Shown one piece after another: positions 34,194-35,304 of a stretch of DNA of 35,304 nucleotides; position 1 is the first letter of the stretch; the number at the start of each line of letters is the position of its first letter. The stretch spans positions 1-35,304 of the forward strand of contig CANFLL010000040.1 of assembly GCA_947447825.1 (NCBI GenBank), in the 5' to 3' direction. A model generated the notes under the pieces. It did no database searches. It worked only from the letters and a program-made list of their open reading frames with translations, and was not told where the DNA came from. The DNA comes from Chitinophagaceae bacterium (GTDB lineage Bacteria; Bacteroidota; Bacteroidia; Chitinophagales; Chitinophagaceae). The position numbers and the translations under genes were made by a program.

Positions 34194-34309
34194 TTTACTA
34201 GTATCTGATTCCAGAGAGTCCCTCAATGAGTTAATTTAACTGCTCCCATATTCCAGAGACTACCTAAATGAGTTTGTTTTACTAGTATCAGATTCAAGAG
34301 ACTACCTAA
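34194..34309. repeat. 42-bp tandem repeat, three units, just outside copy B
   Basis: Three diverged units with a 42-bp period: the core TTC[C/A]AGAGA starts at 34209, 34251 and 34293. Shared parts include TTTACTAGTATC[T/A]GATTC, AGAGACTACCTAA and AATGAGTT. The middle unit has lost part of its left half. A fourth copy lies at 35011-35060 on the other side of the repeat element, same orientation. Confidence 0.75.
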
Positions 34310-34315
34310 TTCTAA

Positions 34316-34462
34316 TTTGACAGATTAAAATGATCGTTATCCCTCAGGAGCTATACCGCTAATTTCATGAGGAAAAGTGATAAATTTTTATGCACCGGTT
34401 TCGACTCTAAGAAAGTTCTAAACTTTCTCGAAGCTTATCCCAAACACGCAGAAAATTTCAAA
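34316..34462 (+). repeat. Conserved leader of repeat element, copy B
   Basis: Counterpart of 236-380, inverted relative to it. Starts TTTGACA, then ATTAAAATGA, CGTTATCCCTCAGGAG, CTAATTTCATGAG. It contains an inverted repeat AGAAAGTT-CTA-AACTTTCT at about 34409-34427, less perfect in copy A. An ATG at 34367 opens a frame (MRKSDKFLC...) that in this copy joins in phase with the heptad ORF, but not in copy A. A role as promoter or leader RNA is inference. Confidence 0.6.
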
Positions 34463-34879
34463 ATGAGCTCTTTCTTTTGTCCTCTTTCTTCCATTTATTC
34501 AACTGAATCACGCTTAAATTCACTTGAGTCAGACAAAGATTCACCTGAGTCAGTCCACGACTCACCTGAGTCAGACAAAGATTCACCTGAGTGACTCGAC
34601 GACTCACTTGAGTCAGACAAGGATTCACCTGAGTCAGTCGACGACTCACTTGAGTCAGTCAAGGACTCACCTGAGTCGTGGACTGACTCAGGTGAGGAAA
34701 TGACGTTTTTTGATGCTAAAATTGCTAGAGTAAATGATGTATTCATTGACAGTAAAGGGTTTAAAGGAGTTTGTAGATTATACTCAACAGAATTTGGTTT
34801 GCGAAATGAGAGAAGCTTCATTCATTTGAAATCAAAGGAATTAATCATTCCTTATGGTCAAATCAATTTTCACAAGTGA
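34463..34879 (+). pseudogene. Acidic heptapeptide-repeat protein, copy B, with in-frame TGA
   Basis: ATG at 34463 gives MSSFFCPLSSIYSTESR, identical to copy A except one residue, then eight heptads S-P/L-E-S-x-x-D. The fourth heptad carries TGA at 34592-34594 where copy A has TCT (GAGTGACTC instead of GAGTCAGTC-like sequence). Past the stop the same frame stays open through the remaining heptads (last SPESWTD) and into a 60-residue non-repeat tail starting EEMTFFDAKIARVND and ending at TGA 34877-34879. The tail alone could be read from ATG 34700, with GAGG just before it. An in-frame upstream start at 34367 would add 32 residues. No known domain recognised. It may be a recently broken gene, a readthrough or recoding case, or non-coding structured DNA. 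Confidence 0.4.
34520..34696 (+). repeat. 21-bp tandem palindromic repeat array, copy B (8 units)
   Basis: Eight 21-bp units built on GACTCA-CC-TGAGTC or CACTTGAG-centred variants with 7-bp linkers of two alternating kinds (AGACAAAG-type and AGTCCACG/AGTCGACG-type). The same number of units and the same distal end (GACTCACCTGAGTCGTGG, then ACTGACTCA) as copy A at 1-178. Confidence 0.9.
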
Positions 34880-35010
34880 AACCAACCTCAATATTTTATT
34901 CTCACAAAACAAGGGTTTACCTGTTGTTCTAAAGATTTTAATAAAAAAAGAATGCCTAACCTCAAAATATTAAACACAAGCATTATGAAATCTAATGTGT
35001 CAATGTAGAA

Positions 35011-35060
35011 CTAAATGAGTTTGTATTACTAGTATCAGCTTTCAGGGAGTGCTTCAACTA
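35011..35060. repeat. Distal copy of the 42-bp repeat
   Basis: CTAAATGAGTTTGTATTACT followed by AGTATCAGCTTTCAGGGAGT closely matches 34264-34302. Together with the array at 34194-34309 it brackets copy B as a direct repeat. Confidence 0.7.
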
Positions 35061-35203
35061 CTTTTTTTGCCAATCAAAGAACTCCGCATTTCATTTAGTG
35101 ATTTCTTTGGTAGATAATAAGTTATTAAATGTCTAAATATATACCTTAGTTTCGAGGTGTACTTTCAATGTCGTTAAGTTAAGGAATTTTTGATTGATTT
35201 TAT

Positions 35204-35211
35204 TACTTTTG
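35204..35211 (+). promoter_or_regulatory. Candidate -7 box near right edge
   Basis: TACTTTTG, an exact TAnnTTTG match, 64 bp before the ATG at 35276. No -33 partner at the expected spacing. Confidence 0.3.
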
Positions 35212-35275
35212 TGACTTGAAAAAAAGTTGTAGGATTATAGGGGTAATTTATTAACACATATAAATACGAATCTGG

Positions 35276-35304
35276 ATGACGAAGATTTTAAACGCCGTAA
35301 CACC
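35276..35304 (+). CDS. Possible gene start cut by window edge
   Basis: ATG at 35276 opens nine codons (MTKILNAVT) that run off the window, downstream of a TAnnTTTG box. Another frame through the same bases (NLDDEDFKRRNT) is also open but lacks an ATG. Too short to identify. Confidence 0.3.

Larger units (their letters stand above)
34880..35275. other. Gene-free stretch at right end
   Basis: About 395 bp after copy B without a recognisable gene. It holds the distal 42-bp-type repeat (35011-35060) and a TACTTTTG box at 35204-35211. Confidence 0.4.

Noticed and set aside
34495-34821. 108-codon minus-strand ORF (D-S-G-E-S repeats) over copy B
   Set aside because: It arises because the palindromic 21-bp repeats are open in several frames on both strands; its N-terminal part runs antisense to the conserved-frame tail and has no counterpart in copy A within the window.
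1-34879. 34-kb composite transposon or genomic island bounded by the inverted repeats
   Set aside because: The interval holds conserved housekeeping genes (sdhCAB, ftsK, glgC, rplY, pyrC), has no transposase or integrase, and shows no composition shift that I can see.

Overview
The window is chromosomal DNA of a member of the Bacteroidota, most likely a Chitinophagaceae/Sphingobacteriia-type bacterium. The evidence is low GC, weak or absent Shine-Dalgarno sequences, upstream boxes matching the Bacteroidota -7 consensus TAnnTTTG, a giant secreted protein with a type B (gliding-motility-type) C-terminal sorting domain for type IX secretion, a PorP/SprF paralogue, and a single-polypeptide cytochrome b subunit of succinate dehydrogenase. 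Nearly all recognisable genes are core or common Bacteroidota genes; no phage, integrase, complete IS, tRNA, rRNA or CRISPR array is visible.

Layout. (1) 1-380: one copy (A) of an unusual repeat element, reading leftwards off the window. (2) 508-4427: a transglutaminase-like secreted protein (-), a broken small ORF, a possible piggyBac-like transposase scar, and a GH63/trehalase-like secreted glycosidase (+). (3) 4616-9341: a YhhN-like membrane protein, then sdhC-sdhA-sdhB, closed by a terminator. (4) 9486-12245: lemA, two TPM-domain genes and a secreted protein of unknown function, ended by a perfect 23-bp hairpin facing ftsK. (5) 12304-16674 (-): ftsK, ogt, and a fibronectin-III-like protein. 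(6) 16675-17982: a 1.3-kb gene-free stretch holding a 164-bp imperfect palindrome that looks like a MITE. (7) 17983-27492: a three-gene surface locus: a 2017-residue Ig-like-repeat adhesin with T9SS signal, its PorP/SprF partner, and a PorE-like TPR/beta-propeller/OmpA protein. (8) 27594-33769: ubiX, hisC (-), glgC (-), a dgkA-family kinase, rplY and a dihydroorotase (-), separated by clear hairpin terminators. (9) 34194-35304: 42-bp repeats, copy B of the repeat element in inverted orientation to copy A, and a possible gene start at the right edge.

The most unusual signal is the element present twice, about 34 kb apart and inverted (1-380 and 34316-34879). Each copy has a conserved ~145-bp leader, a nearly invariant ORF start (MSxFFCPLSSIYSTESR), then exactly eight 21-bp units, each carrying a near-perfect palindrome (GACTCA-CC/GG-TGAGTC) and encoding an acidic heptapeptide D-S-P-E-S-x-x. 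Base changes that keep the palindrome symmetric fall on synonymous third positions (GAC/GAT and GAG/GAA), so the sequence appears constrained both as protein and as phased palindromic DNA or RNA. I do not recognise this family.
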